From NCBI RefSeq assembly GCF_000301055.1, contig NZ_JH932301.1, forward strand, positions 10,474-67,973: a DNA stretch of 57,500 nt. Direction: 5' to 3'. This DNA comes from Falseniella ignava CCUG 37419 (lineage in GTDB: Bacteria; Bacillota; Bacilli; Lactobacillales; Aerococcaceae). The notes under the pieces are model-generated. The model made no database searches and was not told where the DNA came from. It was given only the letters and a program-made list of their open reading frames with translations. Below, piece by piece: positions 49,971-57,500 of this stretch. A program made the position numbers and the translations under genes. Numbering within the stretch: the stretch's first letter is position 1; every line of letters starts with the position of its first letter.

Positions 49971-50828
49971 ATGAAAAAATTTCTAACAACATTACTTGTA
50001 TTTCTACTGTCACTTACTTCAATCAACACTGCCATTTATGCAGAAGACAAGCAAGATGACTCACTCGCTCGCGTTGAAGAGAATGGTAAATTAGTTATCG
50101 CTGCTTCAGGAACTTTATACCCCATTGCTTATTACAATGAAGATAATGAACTGGTAGGTTACACCATTGATATTCTTAAAGAAGTCACAAAAAATATGGG
50201 GCTAGAGCTTGAAGTTAAAGAGATGGGCGTCGACGGCATGGTGACGTCTTTGGATAATGGTCAAGTTGATTTAATTGCGGAAGGCTTCGATATGACACCG
50301 GAAAGAGTAGAAAGCTATCGATTCTCTACACCGCTTATTTACAGTCTTGGAACCGCCGTCGTTCGAAGTGAAGATAACTCTGGTATTGAGAGTGTTGAAG
50401 ATTTTGCCGGGAAGAAATCTGGTGGAGCAGCTTCAACATCTTATATGAAAATTGCTCAAAAATTCGGTGCTGAACCTGTCGTTTATGACAATTCTTCTAA
50501 CGAGCAATATTTTATGGACTTAGTCGCGAAGCGTATTGATTTTATTCCGAATGATTATTATACCATTAAATCCGCTATTGCTTTCTACGGTGAGCAATAC
50601 CCGATTAAAATGGCAGACGTTTTCTTTAACCCAACTCAAGCAGGCTTTATGTACCATAAAGACGCTGAGACATTAGTCGAAAAAATTAATGAAGAAATTG
50701 AAAAACTTCGCGAGAGTGGTCGCTTAAAAGAAATTGCAGAACTATACTTTAATGGTGATAATCCTTCTGAACCGTTTAAAGAAATCAACGGAACTCCTAT
50801 CGAAGATATCCCTGTGATTGAGTATTAA
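49971..50828 (+). CDS. Amino-acid-type extracellular solute-binding protein (SBP family 3)
   Basis: A 285-residue family 3 binding protein. The signal peptide (about 1-24, ending IYA-ED) has no lipobox cysteine, unusual for a binding protein of a Gram-positive bacterium, which normally needs lipid anchoring. The mature domain has NGKLVIAASGTLYPIAYYNE, LVGYTIDILKEV, and DGMVTSLDNGQVDLIAEGFDMTPER, the conserved ligand-contact region. It lies 12 bases after the amidase and 23 before the permease. The ligand is unknown but may be an amide or amino-acid derivative. Confidence 0.87.
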   Translation: MKKFLTTLLVFLLSLTSINTAIYAEDKQDDSLARVEENGKLVIAASGTLYPIAYYNEDNELVGYTIDILKEVTKNMGLELEVKEMGVDGMVTSLDNGQVDLIAEGFDMTPERVESYRFSTPLIYSLGTAVVRSEDNSGIESVEDFAGKKSGGAASTSYMKIAQKFGAEPVVYDNSSNEQYFMDLVAKRIDFIPNDYYTIKSAIAFYGEQYPIKMADVFFNPTQAGFMYHKDAETLVEKINEEIEKLRESGRLKEIAELYFNGDNPSEPFKEINGTPIEDIPVIEY

Positions 50829-50851
50829 CATTAGAAATTGAGGCTGAATCG

Positions 50852-51550
50852 ATGACGCCACTTAATGAACTGATTGATTTTCAATTAATTTGGGAGAACC
50901 TTGATTTTGTCTTAATGGGGTTAAGCACAACACTTTCCATTGCCCTCATTAGTTTCTTAAACTCATTATTAATTGGAACCTTGATTGCCATCGTTCGAAT
51001 CTTACAAGTCCCAATCTTACATTGGGTTGCAAGATTTTATGTATCATTCTTTCGAGGCGTTCCTGCACTTGTTGTCTTGTTCTTTCTATACTTTGGGTTA
51101 CCCTTTGCCGGTGTCACATTAGAGGCTTATACTGCTGCGATTATTGGATTTACCTTTACTGCCAGTGCCTACAGCTCCGAAGTGATTCGCAGTTCAATCA
51201 TTGCGATTGAGCGCGCCCAGTGGGAGATGGCGATGGATTTAGGCGCGAATCTTAAACAGGTGATTACACGTGTTATCCTCCCGCAAGCAACAAGAATTGC
51301 CATTCCAGGCTTGAGTAACATCCTATTAGATCTCATTAAGGGAACCTCACTAACCGCGATGATTACGGTGCGAGATATTTTTCAACAAGCAAAGATTGTT
51401 GCTGCTTCGAACAATAATTTTATTACGATGTATCTCTTATTGGCTGTCTTATATTGGTCAATTTGTTTCGTCTTTGAACAAGTCCAACATTACTTGGAAA
51501 GACGTTATACGGTCAAAGAAACCCCAATTTCGTTTCAAAGTTTCTCTTAA
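50852..51550 (+). CDS. Amino-acid ABC transporter permease (HisM/GlnP family)
   Basis: A 232-residue membrane subunit with a five-helix BPD_transp_1 domain. The HEQ-type N-terminal part (ENLDFVLMGLSTTLSIALIS), SFFRGVPALVVLFFLYFG and the EAA loop AQWEMAMDLGANLKQVITRVILPQA are canonical. No ATP-binding protein gene follows; the operon ends at a terminator. The transporter must use an ATPase coded elsewhere or a shared one. Confidence 0.9.
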   Translation: MTPLNELIDFQLIWENLDFVLMGLSTTLSIALISFLNSLLIGTLIAIVRILQVPILHWVARFYVSFFRGVPALVVLFFLYFGLPFAGVTLEAYTAAIIGFTFTASAYSSEVIRSSIIAIERAQWEMAMDLGANLKQVITRVILPQATRIAIPGLSNILLDLIKGTSLTAMITVRDIFQQAKIVAASNNNFITMYLLLAVLYWSICFVFEQVQHYLERRYTVKETPISFQSFS

Positions 51551-51573
51551 ATTTAAACTAATACTCAAACAAA

Positions 51574-51616
51574 TAAGCTACTGAACTCATCATACGTTGA
51601 TGAGCTCGGTAGCTTA
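51574..51616. terminator. Bidirectional terminator between the permease and arsR-type genes
   Basis: TAAGCTAC/GTAGCTTA outer arms and CTCATC/GATGAG inner arms. Plus-strand continuation CTTTATTGATT, minus-strand continuation TTTGTTTGAG, so it can serve both convergent genes. Confidence 0.7.
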
Positions 51617-51625
51617 CTTTATTGA

Positions 51626-51943
51626 TTAGTGATGATGATCGCACTCTACTTCTTGAATATGATCTAGTACTTGTTTCAAAATACTAAACACATGATCATC
51701 GTCTAACTCATAGTAGACATTTTTACCAGAACGCTCAGATTTCACGAGACGTGCTTCTTTTAACGTCTTCAACTGATGTGACGTGGCGGATTGTTCCATC
51801 ATTACTTTATCAGAGATTTGTCCCACATTGGCGGATCCTTCGCGTAAAAAAAATAAAATCGCTAAGCGAGTCGGATCGCTAATAACTTTAAACAAGCGAC
51901 TCACTGCTAATAAATCTTCATTATTAAAGTCTGTTAAACTCAT
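51626..51943 (-). CDS. ArsR/SmtB-family metal-sensing repressor (CzrA-like)
   Basis: A 105-residue winged-helix repressor: FKVISDPTRLAILFFL, then VMMEQSATSHQLKTLKEARLVKSER as the recognition helix. The alpha-5 metal site of CzrA appears as YELDDDHVFSILKQVLDH: the Asp, first His and second His are kept and the fourth ligand is Glu in place of His. A C-terminal ECDHHH tail could add ligands. It is divergent from the metal ATPase gene and probably represses it in the absence of metal. GGGAGGCG precedes the ATG. Confidence 0.88.
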   Translation of the reverse strand: MSLTDFNNEDLLAVSRLFKVISDPTRLAILFFLREGSANVGQISDKVMMEQSATSHQLKTLKEARLVKSERSGKNVYYELDDDHVFSILKQVLDHIQEVECDHHH

Positions 51944-51965
51944 TATTTCGCCTCCCTACTCCTCT

Positions 51966-52063
51966 ATTATAATATCTTTTTATTAAAAATCATATGAAGA
52001 CTTTTTCCCTTGACAAATCTGTCCGTTCGGTATAATATGAAATTATAATCATATGAATGATTA
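51966..52063. promoter_or_regulatory. Divergent promoter/operator region of the ArsR-type repressor and metal ATPase
   Basis: For the ATPase, TTGACA (52010) and TATAAT (52031) are 15 bases apart. For the repressor, TATAAT lies at 51971-51966 on the minus strand. The 11-base sequence AATCATATGAA occurs twice (51988-51998 and 52047-52057). The second copy is part of a perfect palindrome TAATCAT-ATGA-ATGATTA (52046-52063) just after the ATPase -10; the first lies at the repressor -35. These fit operators of an ArsR/CzrA-type dimer. Confidence 0.7.
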
Positions 52064-52089
52064 CTCATAAGTTGAATGGAGGAATTTTT

Positions 52090-53988
52090 ATGAAACATAC
52101 ACACCATCACCACGAACATCATCACAATCACGGTAAAGCACCTATCATTAGCTATCTCACTGGTTTAATTCTAGCATTGGTTGGATTGTTTTTAAGACAT
52201 TCCAACCCTTCGTTAGCGAATGTTACTTTTGTCTTATCGGCGCTGCTGGCAGGCTATCACGTAATTATTATGGAAGGCGTCTCCCAAACTTGGCACGAGA
52301 CGGTCGAACATCGTTCGTTTAAACCCAATGCCCATATTTTAATGGGACTCGCTTCAATCGGTTCGATGGTACTTGGCGAATATTGGGAAGGGGCACTGCT
52401 TATATTAATTTTTGCAGGAGCACACTTCTTAGAAGACTGGGCTCAGGGCAAGAGTCAACGAGAAATATCAAAATTAATGGCAATCAATCCTACAACTGCC
52501 CGAAAAATTATGTCGGATGGAAGCCTTGAAATTGTCTCTGTCGATTCATTACAAATTGGTGATCAACTTCAAGTTCTCAATGGCGACCGCGTTCCTATCG
52601 ACGGCGTGATTCTTTCGGGACGAACAAGCATTGACGAATCTACCTTGAATGGTGAATCATTACCTAAAGAGAAAACAGCCGGAGATTTAGTTTATGGCTC
52701 CACATTGAATGGTACGGGAAGTTTTACGATGGAAGTTTCAACCGAACCGTCAAATACATTATTTGCTAAAATTATTCAACTTGTTGAGCAAAACCAAACG
52801 AATCAAGCGCCAGTTGCTAGCTTTATCCAACAATACGAACCTTCTTACGTTAATTTGGTTCTAATTTTAGTTATCTGCTATATTTTGTTTAGTTCTTTAC
52901 TTTTTAATATCGATATTGCCTCGAGTTTCTATCGCGGACTCGTTCTATTAGTTTCTGCTTCTCCGTGCGCTTTAGCGGCTTCAACCGTTTCGGCTACTCT
53001 CTCCGCGACCTCAACTTTAGCGCGCAAAGGAGTTATGTCAAAAGGAAGTGTCTTTTTAGATCGGCTAGCACAGTTACAAGCCATCGCATTTGATAAGACC
53101 GGAACTTTAACACGTGGCCAACTCGAAGTCACGGATGTGATCATTGATGACGAATTCGATCCAAGTATGATTCATAATATCGTTGTAGCACTAGAGCGAG
53201 AATCCAATCATCCTCTCGCCCAAGCGATGCTCCGTTATTTTACCGCTAAACAAGTCTTAGAGCTTGAAGTCAATAATATTATTGGGCATGGCCTCGAAGC
53301 CCATTACCATGGAGATTTATATCAATTAGGTAAACCTACCGAGGAGATTGCCTCGACACAACCTGAATTGAGCCAACAAGGCTACACGTTGGCCCAAGAA
53401 GGCAAGACTGTTACTTATTTAGCACGCAATGGCCAACTAATCGCAGTAATTGCTCTGATGGATGAAATCAAAGACGATGCGCCAAGCGTTATCCAATATT
53501 TCAAACAACACCAAATCCACACAACCTTAATTACGGGAGATTCCAAGGAAACTGGCGAAGCTGTTGGGAAACAACTGCAATTGGATACCGTCCTTGCGAA
53601 CGTCTTACCTGAAGAAAAATCGAATTTAGTTGCTTCACAAAAACAACAACATGGAACCATTGCCATGGTCGGAGATGGTGTCAACGACGCACCAGCGTTA
53701 GTCCAAGCTGATATTGGCATTGCGATGGGACAAGGAACGGATGTCGCTATCGAAGTCTCAGATTTAGTTCTAATGCAAAATGATTTAAGTCGCCTTGTCG
53801 AAGCGCATCAACTCGCACACAAAATGACCCGAATTATTCGTCAAAACATTATTTTTGGTCTAGCAGTGGTCATTTTTCTAATTACTGTTAACTTGCTCGG
53901 ATTATCAAATATTACTTTAAGCGTGATTGTTCATGAAGGAAGTACGCTTGTTGTCATACTGAATGGACTACGCCTTCTGAAAGGATAA
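52090..53988 (+). CDS. P1B-type heavy-metal-translocating ATPase (P1B-4-like)
   Basis: Metal efflux pump. The N-terminus is a His-rich tail (MKHTHHHHEHHHNHGK) without a CxxC heavy-metal domain. The membrane metal-binding motif is SPC (LLVSASPCALAAS), and a HEGST motif lies in the last helix, the pair typical of P1B-4 pumps for Co2+, Fe2+ or Zn2+. The phosphorylation site is FDKTGTLTRG, actuator TGES-type NGESLPKEK, and hinge MVGDGVNDAPAL. The frame is open from 52057, but GGAGGAATTTTT places the start at ATG 52090 (632 residues). Control by the divergent ArsR-type gene supports Zn/Co/Cd rather than Cu. Confidence 0.92.
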   Translation: MKHTHHHHEHHHNHGKAPIISYLTGLILALVGLFLRHSNPSLANVTFVLSALLAGYHVIIMEGVSQTWHETVEHRSFKPNAHILMGLASIGSMVLGEYWEGALLILIFAGAHFLEDWAQGKSQREISKLMAINPTTARKIMSDGSLEIVSVDSLQIGDQLQVLNGDRVPIDGVILSGRTSIDESTLNGESLPKEKTAGDLVYGSTLNGTGSFTMEVSTEPSNTLFAKIIQLVEQNQTNQAPVASFIQQYEPSYVNLVLILVICYILFSSLLFNIDIASSFYRGLVLLVSASPCALAASTVSATLSATSTLARKGVMSKGSVFLDRLAQLQAIAFDKTGTLTRGQLEVTDVIIDDEFDPSMIHNIVVALERESNHPLAQAMLRYFTAKQVLELEVNNIIGHGLEAHYHGDLYQLGKPTEEIASTQPELSQQGYTLAQEGKTVTYLARNGQLIAVIALMDEIKDDAPSVIQYFKQHQIHTTLITGDSKETGEAVGKQLQLDTVLANVLPEEKSNLVASQKQQHGTIAMVGDGVNDAPALVQADIGIAMGQGTDVAIEVSDLVLMQNDLSRLVEAHQLAHKMTRIIRQNIIFGLAVVIFLITVNLLGLSNITLSVIVHEGSTLVVILNGLRLLKG

Positions 53989-54005
53989 TGCAGCTATATA
54001 TAAGA

Positions 54006-54041
54006 AAATCCCTTAGCATCTCACTGAGCGCTAAGGGATTT
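54006..54041. terminator. Bidirectional terminator between the metal ATPase and ECF gene
   Basis: AAATCCCTTAGC and GCTAAGGGATTT form a perfect 12-bp stem with a 12-base loop; plus strand continues TTC, minus strand CTTATATATAG. It ends both convergent genes. Confidence 0.82.
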
Positions 54042-54049
54042 TTCAATGA

Positions 54050-54577
54050 TTAAATATGATTTTCTTTATATAAATTGGTGGACTCGATCATATAAGTCAT
54101 GACTGGAATTAAAACTAATTGTAAAATAATTCCTGGCAGTCCCGTCATAAAGTTGTTTGCAATATAAAGCAATGGGTGGATATTCATATCCGCTACGAAG
54201 AAACTAATAAACCAAGTTACGAGTGCACCGACAACTCGTCCAGATAAAATCCCGATAATTAATGATGGGTAGATACCAAGTTTGAATTGACGACGCATTA
54301 AAGCAGTGATTAAAGCATAACTCCCTAACTCAAACATCATGACGGTCATTGTTGGAAAAACAGGCGGCATCCCAGTGAGTAAAGTGCTCATCACCGGTGT
54401 TAAAATCCCTACAATTACCGCAATCGATGGCGATAAAAGCATCCCTGCTAACAATACGGGGATATGCATGGGTAGGAAAACACGTCCCCCTAGTGAAAAG
54501 TAATGAAAAATCGATGGAACAATCAAACCAAAAGCAATTAATACTGCCCCTAAAATTAACTGACGTGTACGATTCAT
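54050..54577 (-). CDS. ECF transporter S component (substrate-specific, vitamin/metabolite)
   Basis: A 175-residue protein with about six membrane helices. The start MNRTRQLILGAVLIAFGLIVP, the LPMHIPVLLAG loop, and ELGSYALITALMRR are typical of energy-coupling-factor S components, which deliver a vitamin or nucleobase-like compound to a shared EcfAA'T module not present here. The substrate cannot be assigned; no riboswitch is seen upstream. It follows the DUF1893 gene with only two bases between stop and start, with AAAGGAAAA as ribosome binding site within that gene. Confidence 0.82.
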   Translation of the reverse strand: MNRTRQLILGAVLIAFGLIVPSIFHYFSLGGRVFLPMHIPVLLAGMLLSPSIAVIVGILTPVMSTLLTGMPPVFPTMTVMMFELGSYALITALMRRQFKLGIYPSLIIGILSGRVVGALVTWFISFFVADMNIHPLLYIANNFMTGLPGIILQLVLIPVMTYMIESTNLYKENHI

Positions 54578-54579
54578 AA

Positions 54580-55026
54580 TTATTTTCCTTTCTGATTTTG
54601 AGCTATTTTTTCAAAAAACGATTCAATTCTTATACATAATGACTCAACACAATCCGGCGTTAAGTCACCCGCTAGTTGTTCGATTGGACAAAGGTCGGAA
54701 CGATCTCGATTTAAAATATGTGGAACGGATTGACCATACTCATAGTGGATACCATTCGATTGATAAATCTCGGTGGCATCCGCTGACATTAAGTCTGCAT
54801 AGACTGCTTTTGCCCCTCCTGCTACACAAAGCATCGCATGAGCTTTTCCACTCACTTTGTCCGCTACCAGGCTTTGATTTAAAAGCGCTTTTTGATGTCG
54901 GTAAACTTCGTAAAGAGGGCGAATCCCTCGTCCTTCAAAAGGATAAACTTGCTCTTGATGCTCGATAACGAGTGCATAATCTTCATCATGTAGTAATTTA
55001 ATCACGGATTCTAATGTCACGCGCAT
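54580..55026 (-). CDS. DUF1893 family protein
   Basis: A 148-residue cytoplasmic protein matching DUF1893 by eye: YALVIEHQEQVYPFEGRGIRPLYEVYRH, then SGKAHAMLCVAGGAKAVYADLMS and a C-terminal segment with three cysteines (LCPIEQLAGDLTPDCVESLC). These Cys may bind metal or be redox-active. Function is unknown. It is coupled with an ECF S component, so it may act on the imported compound. GAGGTGAT precedes the ATG. Confidence 0.72.
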   Translation of the reverse strand: MRVTLESVIKLLHDEDYALVIEHQEQVYPFEGRGIRPLYEVYRHQKALLNQSLVADKVSGKAHAMLCVAGGAKAVYADLMSADATEIYQSNGIHYEYGQSVPHILNRDRSDLCPIEQLAGDLTPDCVESLCIRIESFFEKIAQNQKGK

Positions 55027-55137
55027 ATCACCTCATCCAATATTTTTGTCAATCGTATTTTAACATAGTTAATAAACATAAGATATAAGAATATTCATTC
55101 ATATAATCAAGTTTTTGAAATCCCTTAATACACTTCC

Positions 55138-55180
55138 AAAAAAACACTTCAGTACTTAGTTTCATCTAAGTTTTGAGGTG
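55138..55180 (-). terminator. Terminator after the glutathionyl-hydroquinone-reductase-like gene
   Basis: CACCTCAAAACTTAG and CTAAGTACTGAAGTG (minus strand, few mismatches) form the stem, followed by seven T. The other sequence in the 55027-55137 gap holds no gene. Confidence 0.75.
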
Positions 55181-55189
55181 CCTAAAAAA

Positions 55190-56059
55190 TTATGCACCGC
55201 GTCCGTGAGGTTCATCCCAATGTGAGAAATCTGCATTTGTATCCACTTCATCAAGACGGCCGTTCATTGAATAATAACCCTTTTGAATCTCACTGAAATG
55301 CGTTGTTTCATGGAACTCAGGCATTTGATATAAATCACGCATATAAGCCCATAAGTGTGGATAGTCTTGTAACTGAATTTCTCCACGGGCATAAAGTGCA
55401 CTATGTGCAGGTTCAAGACGAACTAATGGCGTATAGACGAAAATATCTGCTGCGGTAAGTTGATCACCTAGAACATAGCGTTGTGACTTCAATCGCTCAT
55501 CGAGTTGTGCCATATAATCCGTATAGCGTTTCTTCATACTCTTGAAGCGATTGTCACTACCATTATCCATTCCATAGATGGTGCCGAGTAATTTTTTATT
55601 GACAGCTTCAATGACTTCCTCGATTTCTGCTTCCTTCTCTTCTGGGAATAAATCGAACGCACCCTCTCCTTGAATCGACTTAAATTGTCGTCCTAAAAGC
55701 TCCACTAGTTCCGCAGATTCTTTATTGACAATTTTTTTGTCCGTTAAATCAACCAACACTGGGATTGTGCAGCGTCCATCATAAGCAGGATCCGTTATAT
55801 GATATAACTCTCCCATCGTCTGAACATCTAATACAGGATCTTTCCCATCATCATTTTGTGTAAAATCAAACGTTTCACCCGTTTTAATCGGATTAACTTT
55901 TGTCAATGAGATGGCGTCTTCTAACTTTGCTAAGCGGTAGGCTAAATCAGCTCGGTGAGCATAAGGACAAAAATCTCCGACTACTAAGTGATATCTTCCA
56001 GCCTCAATCGGAAACTCACCAGGATTTTGTGCCATTGTTGATATAAATGTTTCGGTCAT
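55190..56059 (-). CDS. Glutathionyl-hydroquinone reductase-like protein (Xi-class GST, YqjG/ECM4)
   Basis: 289 residues with an N-terminal thioredoxin fold containing the catalytic motif GDFCPYAHRADL and a cis-Pro site (RCTIPVLVD), then an alpha-helical GST C-terminal domain (about 130-270: LLGTIYGMDNG, YVLGDQLTAADIFVYTPLVRL). The family reduces glutathionyl-hydroquinones to hydroquinones in the cytoplasm, and needs glutathione or a similar thiol. The CPYA form replaces CPWA found in most members. AAGGAGGAAATG precedes the start. It is 67 bases after the M20 peptidase gene, perhaps co-transcribed. Confidence 0.85.
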   Translation of the reverse strand: MTETFISTMAQNPGEFPIEAGRYHLVVGDFCPYAHRADLAYRLAKLEDAISLTKVNPIKTGETFDFTQNDDGKDPVLDVQTMGELYHITDPAYDGRCTIPVLVDLTDKKIVNKESAELVELLGRQFKSIQGEGAFDLFPEEKEAEIEEVIEAVNKKLLGTIYGMDNGSDNRFKSMKKRYTDYMAQLDERLKSQRYVLGDQLTAADIFVYTPLVRLEPAHSALYARGEIQLQDYPHLWAYMRDLYQMPEFHETTHFSEIQKGYYSMNGRLDEVDTNADFSHWDEPHGRGA

Positions 56060-56126
56060 ATCATTTCCTCCTTGAATTTATTATTTTTTAATTATAAAGT
56101 ACGGCGTTGCGGATGGTAACTACAAC

Positions 56127-57269
56127 TTACTTCAAATAGTCAATCGCCACTTGATAGAACACGTCAATAAAACTTAAGTAATCTGCAATTTCAATCGATT
56201 CATCGACAGAATGCGCTAATTCAGTAATTCCTGGTCCATAGATTGCTAAATCAAACGGCTGTTTCAATCGGGCAAAATTCGAAGCGTCTGTTGCTCCAGA
56301 TAGCGTCAAAACTTCAACTTCATTCTCTACCACAGACTGAATGACTTGAACTAATTTAGAATCAGGTTGAGACTCTACGGGCAGGTTATTTTGCATCACA
56401 TTCAGTGAGAGTTGCCCTTCATGTGTTTCATTCATTTCTTGAATTAACTCTTCAAATAGGTCCAGCATCGCTTGATTATCAAATTGAGGTACAATTCGAG
56501 CGTTTCCCATCATCTTTGTCTCAGCAGGGATCGAGTTAATTTGCGTCCCCCCTTCAATAACTGAGAAAACATTGAGCGTATCCCCCATTTCTGGGTGGCG
56601 CTTTCCTTGAATTCGTTCTGCTAATGTTTGATTGAATTGCTGAATAAAATCAGACATTAATTCAATGGAGTTAATCCCATATTCAGGCATTGAACTGTGT
56701 GCAGTCTTGCCTTTGGCCGTTAATTCATATTGAATCGACCCTTTATGCGCATAGTATAATCGTTGAGCTGTTGACGGCTCCGCCACAATAAAGGCATCAA
56801 CTTCATCCAAGTAACCTTCATCCACTAGTTGCTTTGAACCAAGCATCCCAATTTCTTCGCCGACTGTCGCTACGAGCATTAATTTCCCTTTAAAGGGAAT
56901 CTGTTGTGTTTTAATTTGAATAAAAGCACATATTAACGCTGCTAAGCCGCCTTTCATATCGGTTGCACCACGGCCGTAGAGGACACCATCCTCAATTTCA
57001 GCACCGAACGGATCATAGTGCCATTCATCCGGATTCGAGACTTCCACCACATCCATATGCCCATTGAAAGCAAGCGTTAAGCCGGATTCATCCCCTTTTA
57101 AAGTTGCGATTAAATTCGCCCGATTCTCATCATAGGGAATAATCTTGGAGTCAATCTCATATTCCGATAAGACTTGTTGAATATATTCAGCAACTTCTCG
57201 TTCGTTGCCATTCACCGACTTGATTTTTATGAGATCTTGTAAAATTTTTACACGTTGTTCCGAATTCAT
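56127..57269 (-). CDS. M20 family metallopeptidase (ArgE/DapE type)
   Basis: Cytoplasmic dizinc deacylase or peptidase, 380 residues. Zinc ligands are in FNGHMDVV, the bridging Asp in YGRGATDMKGGLAA, the catalytic Glu pair in ATVGEEIGMLGS, and later ligands in VAEPS and the C-terminal GITELAHSVDE. The middle dimerisation domain (about 175-290) has KGSIQYELTAKGKTAHSS. ArgE, DapE and dipeptidase functions share this pattern, so the exact substrate is open. GGAGGGTC precedes the ATG; an extended -10 TGCTATAAT lies at 57302-57309. Confidence 0.9.
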   Translation of the reverse strand: MNSEQRVKILQDLIKIKSVNGNEREVAEYIQQVLSEYEIDSKIIPYDENRANLIATLKGDESGLTLAFNGHMDVVEVSNPDEWHYDPFGAEIEDGVLYGRGATDMKGGLAALICAFIQIKTQQIPFKGKLMLVATVGEEIGMLGSKQLVDEGYLDEVDAFIVAEPSTAQRLYYAHKGSIQYELTAKGKTAHSSMPEYGINSIELMSDFIQQFNQTLAERIQGKRHPEMGDTLNVFSVIEGGTQINSIPAETKMMGNARIVPQFDNQAMLDLFEELIQEMNETHEGQLSLNVMQNNLPVESQPDSKLVQVIQSVVENEVEVLTLSGATDASNFARLKQPFDLAIYGPGITELAHSVDESIEIADYLSFIDVFYQVAIDYLK

Positions 57270-57301
57270 GAGGACCCTCCTCGCCTGATTTATGTATTTT
57301 C

Positions 57302-57309
57302 ATTATAGC
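57302..57309 (-). promoter_or_regulatory. Extended -10 promoter element of the M20 peptidase gene
   Basis: TGCTATAAT on the minus strand, 33 bases before the ATG; no clear -35 box. Confidence 0.55.
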
Positions 57310-57409
57310 ATATTTTGCTTGCCAGACATAAATACACGCTGAGTGAAGATAGTGTCAAATTATTGTTGGTTTTCCTCTACCATACTTTTATATTTCCCTG
57401 AACCTAGTT

Positions 57410-57500
57410 TCATGGATTCCATATTTTAACCGGCGCCTTTGGCACCGTGCCTCCATCCGCATTCAGTTCGTCGCCGCTCGCTTTCGTTATGAAGACGGGA
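57410..57500 (-). CDS. Unrecognised gene, C-terminal end only (window edge)
   Basis: The minus-strand frame entering at the right edge is open for 29 codons and ends with TGA at 57410: FITKASGDELNADGG, then TVPKAPVKIWNP. The composition is more GC-rich than the surroundings, as expected for coding sequence, but the piece is too short to assign a family. It could also be chance reading. No terminator is visible after it. Confidence 0.35.
   Translation of the reverse strand, partial: PVFITKASGDELNADGGTVPKAPVKIWNP

Overview
The window reads as chromosomal DNA of a low-GC Gram-positive coccus-type bacterium of the order Lactobacillales. The signs are strong AGGAGG-type ribosome binding sites with frequent TTG and GTG starts, lipobox signal peptides, the Bacillota-type cysS-mrnC-rlmB-rae1-sigH-rpmG-secE-nusG-rplKA-rplJL cluster, FloA, and CcpA-type cre sites. 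Gene content would fit the Aerococcaceae, but that family assignment is inference.

Layout. 1-878: 5' part of a DDE transposase element, cut by the window edge. 884-6400: oppABCDF oligopeptide importer. 6505-13253: a heterodimeric ABC exporter and a LytTR response regulator/GHKL kinase pair, separated by a complete IS1182-type element that sits in the rho-independent terminator between them and is flanked by a 25-bp direct copy of that hairpin. 13269-17154: ridA and a MacAB-like three-gene efflux operon. 17195-20713: methyltransferase-trkH-trkA (K+ uptake). 20814-23082: HAD phosphatase and MATE pump. 23083-27588: an accessory patch with a ZIP-transporter remnant, an ABC-2 exporter with tandem direct repeats at its promoter, a small frameshifted gene, a GNAT acetyltransferase and a YhcG/DUF1016 nuclease gene broken by one TGA codon. 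27589-30523: a secreted acidic-linker protein and an MFS permease. 30590-42511: the ribosomal/sigH cluster, interrupted by fumC-aspA (between sigH and rpmG) and by a lipoprotein of the DUF4015 glycosidase-like family (between nusG and rplK). 42601-45067: an operon of an AbrB/MazE-fold fusion protein, FloA flotillin and two small proteins. 45227-51550: Na+/phosphate cotransporter, LysM/peptidase secreted protein, and an amidase with an amino-acid ABC importer lacking its ATPase. 51574-53988: divergent ArsR-family repressor and a His-rich P1B-4-type metal ATPase. 54006-57307: ECF S-component, DUF1893 protein, glutathionyl-hydroquinone-reductase-like protein and an M20 peptidase. The right edge cuts another unrecognised gene.

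How it works together. Peptide nitrogen enters through Opp, M20 and amidase enzymes may process peptides or amides, and aspartase plus fumarase turn aspartate into malate under an apparently CcpA-repressed promoter. The translation cluster is controlled by visible leader elements: an L10 leader with attenuator, two L1-type mRNA motifs, and a separate nusG promoter followed at once by a terminator-like hairpin. Most of the window is core genome. The best unusual signals are the terminator-targeting insertion, the AbrB-fusion/FloA operon, the tandem repeats before the ABC-2 exporter, and several broken accessory genes. I did not find a clear new multi-gene defence or biosynthetic system.
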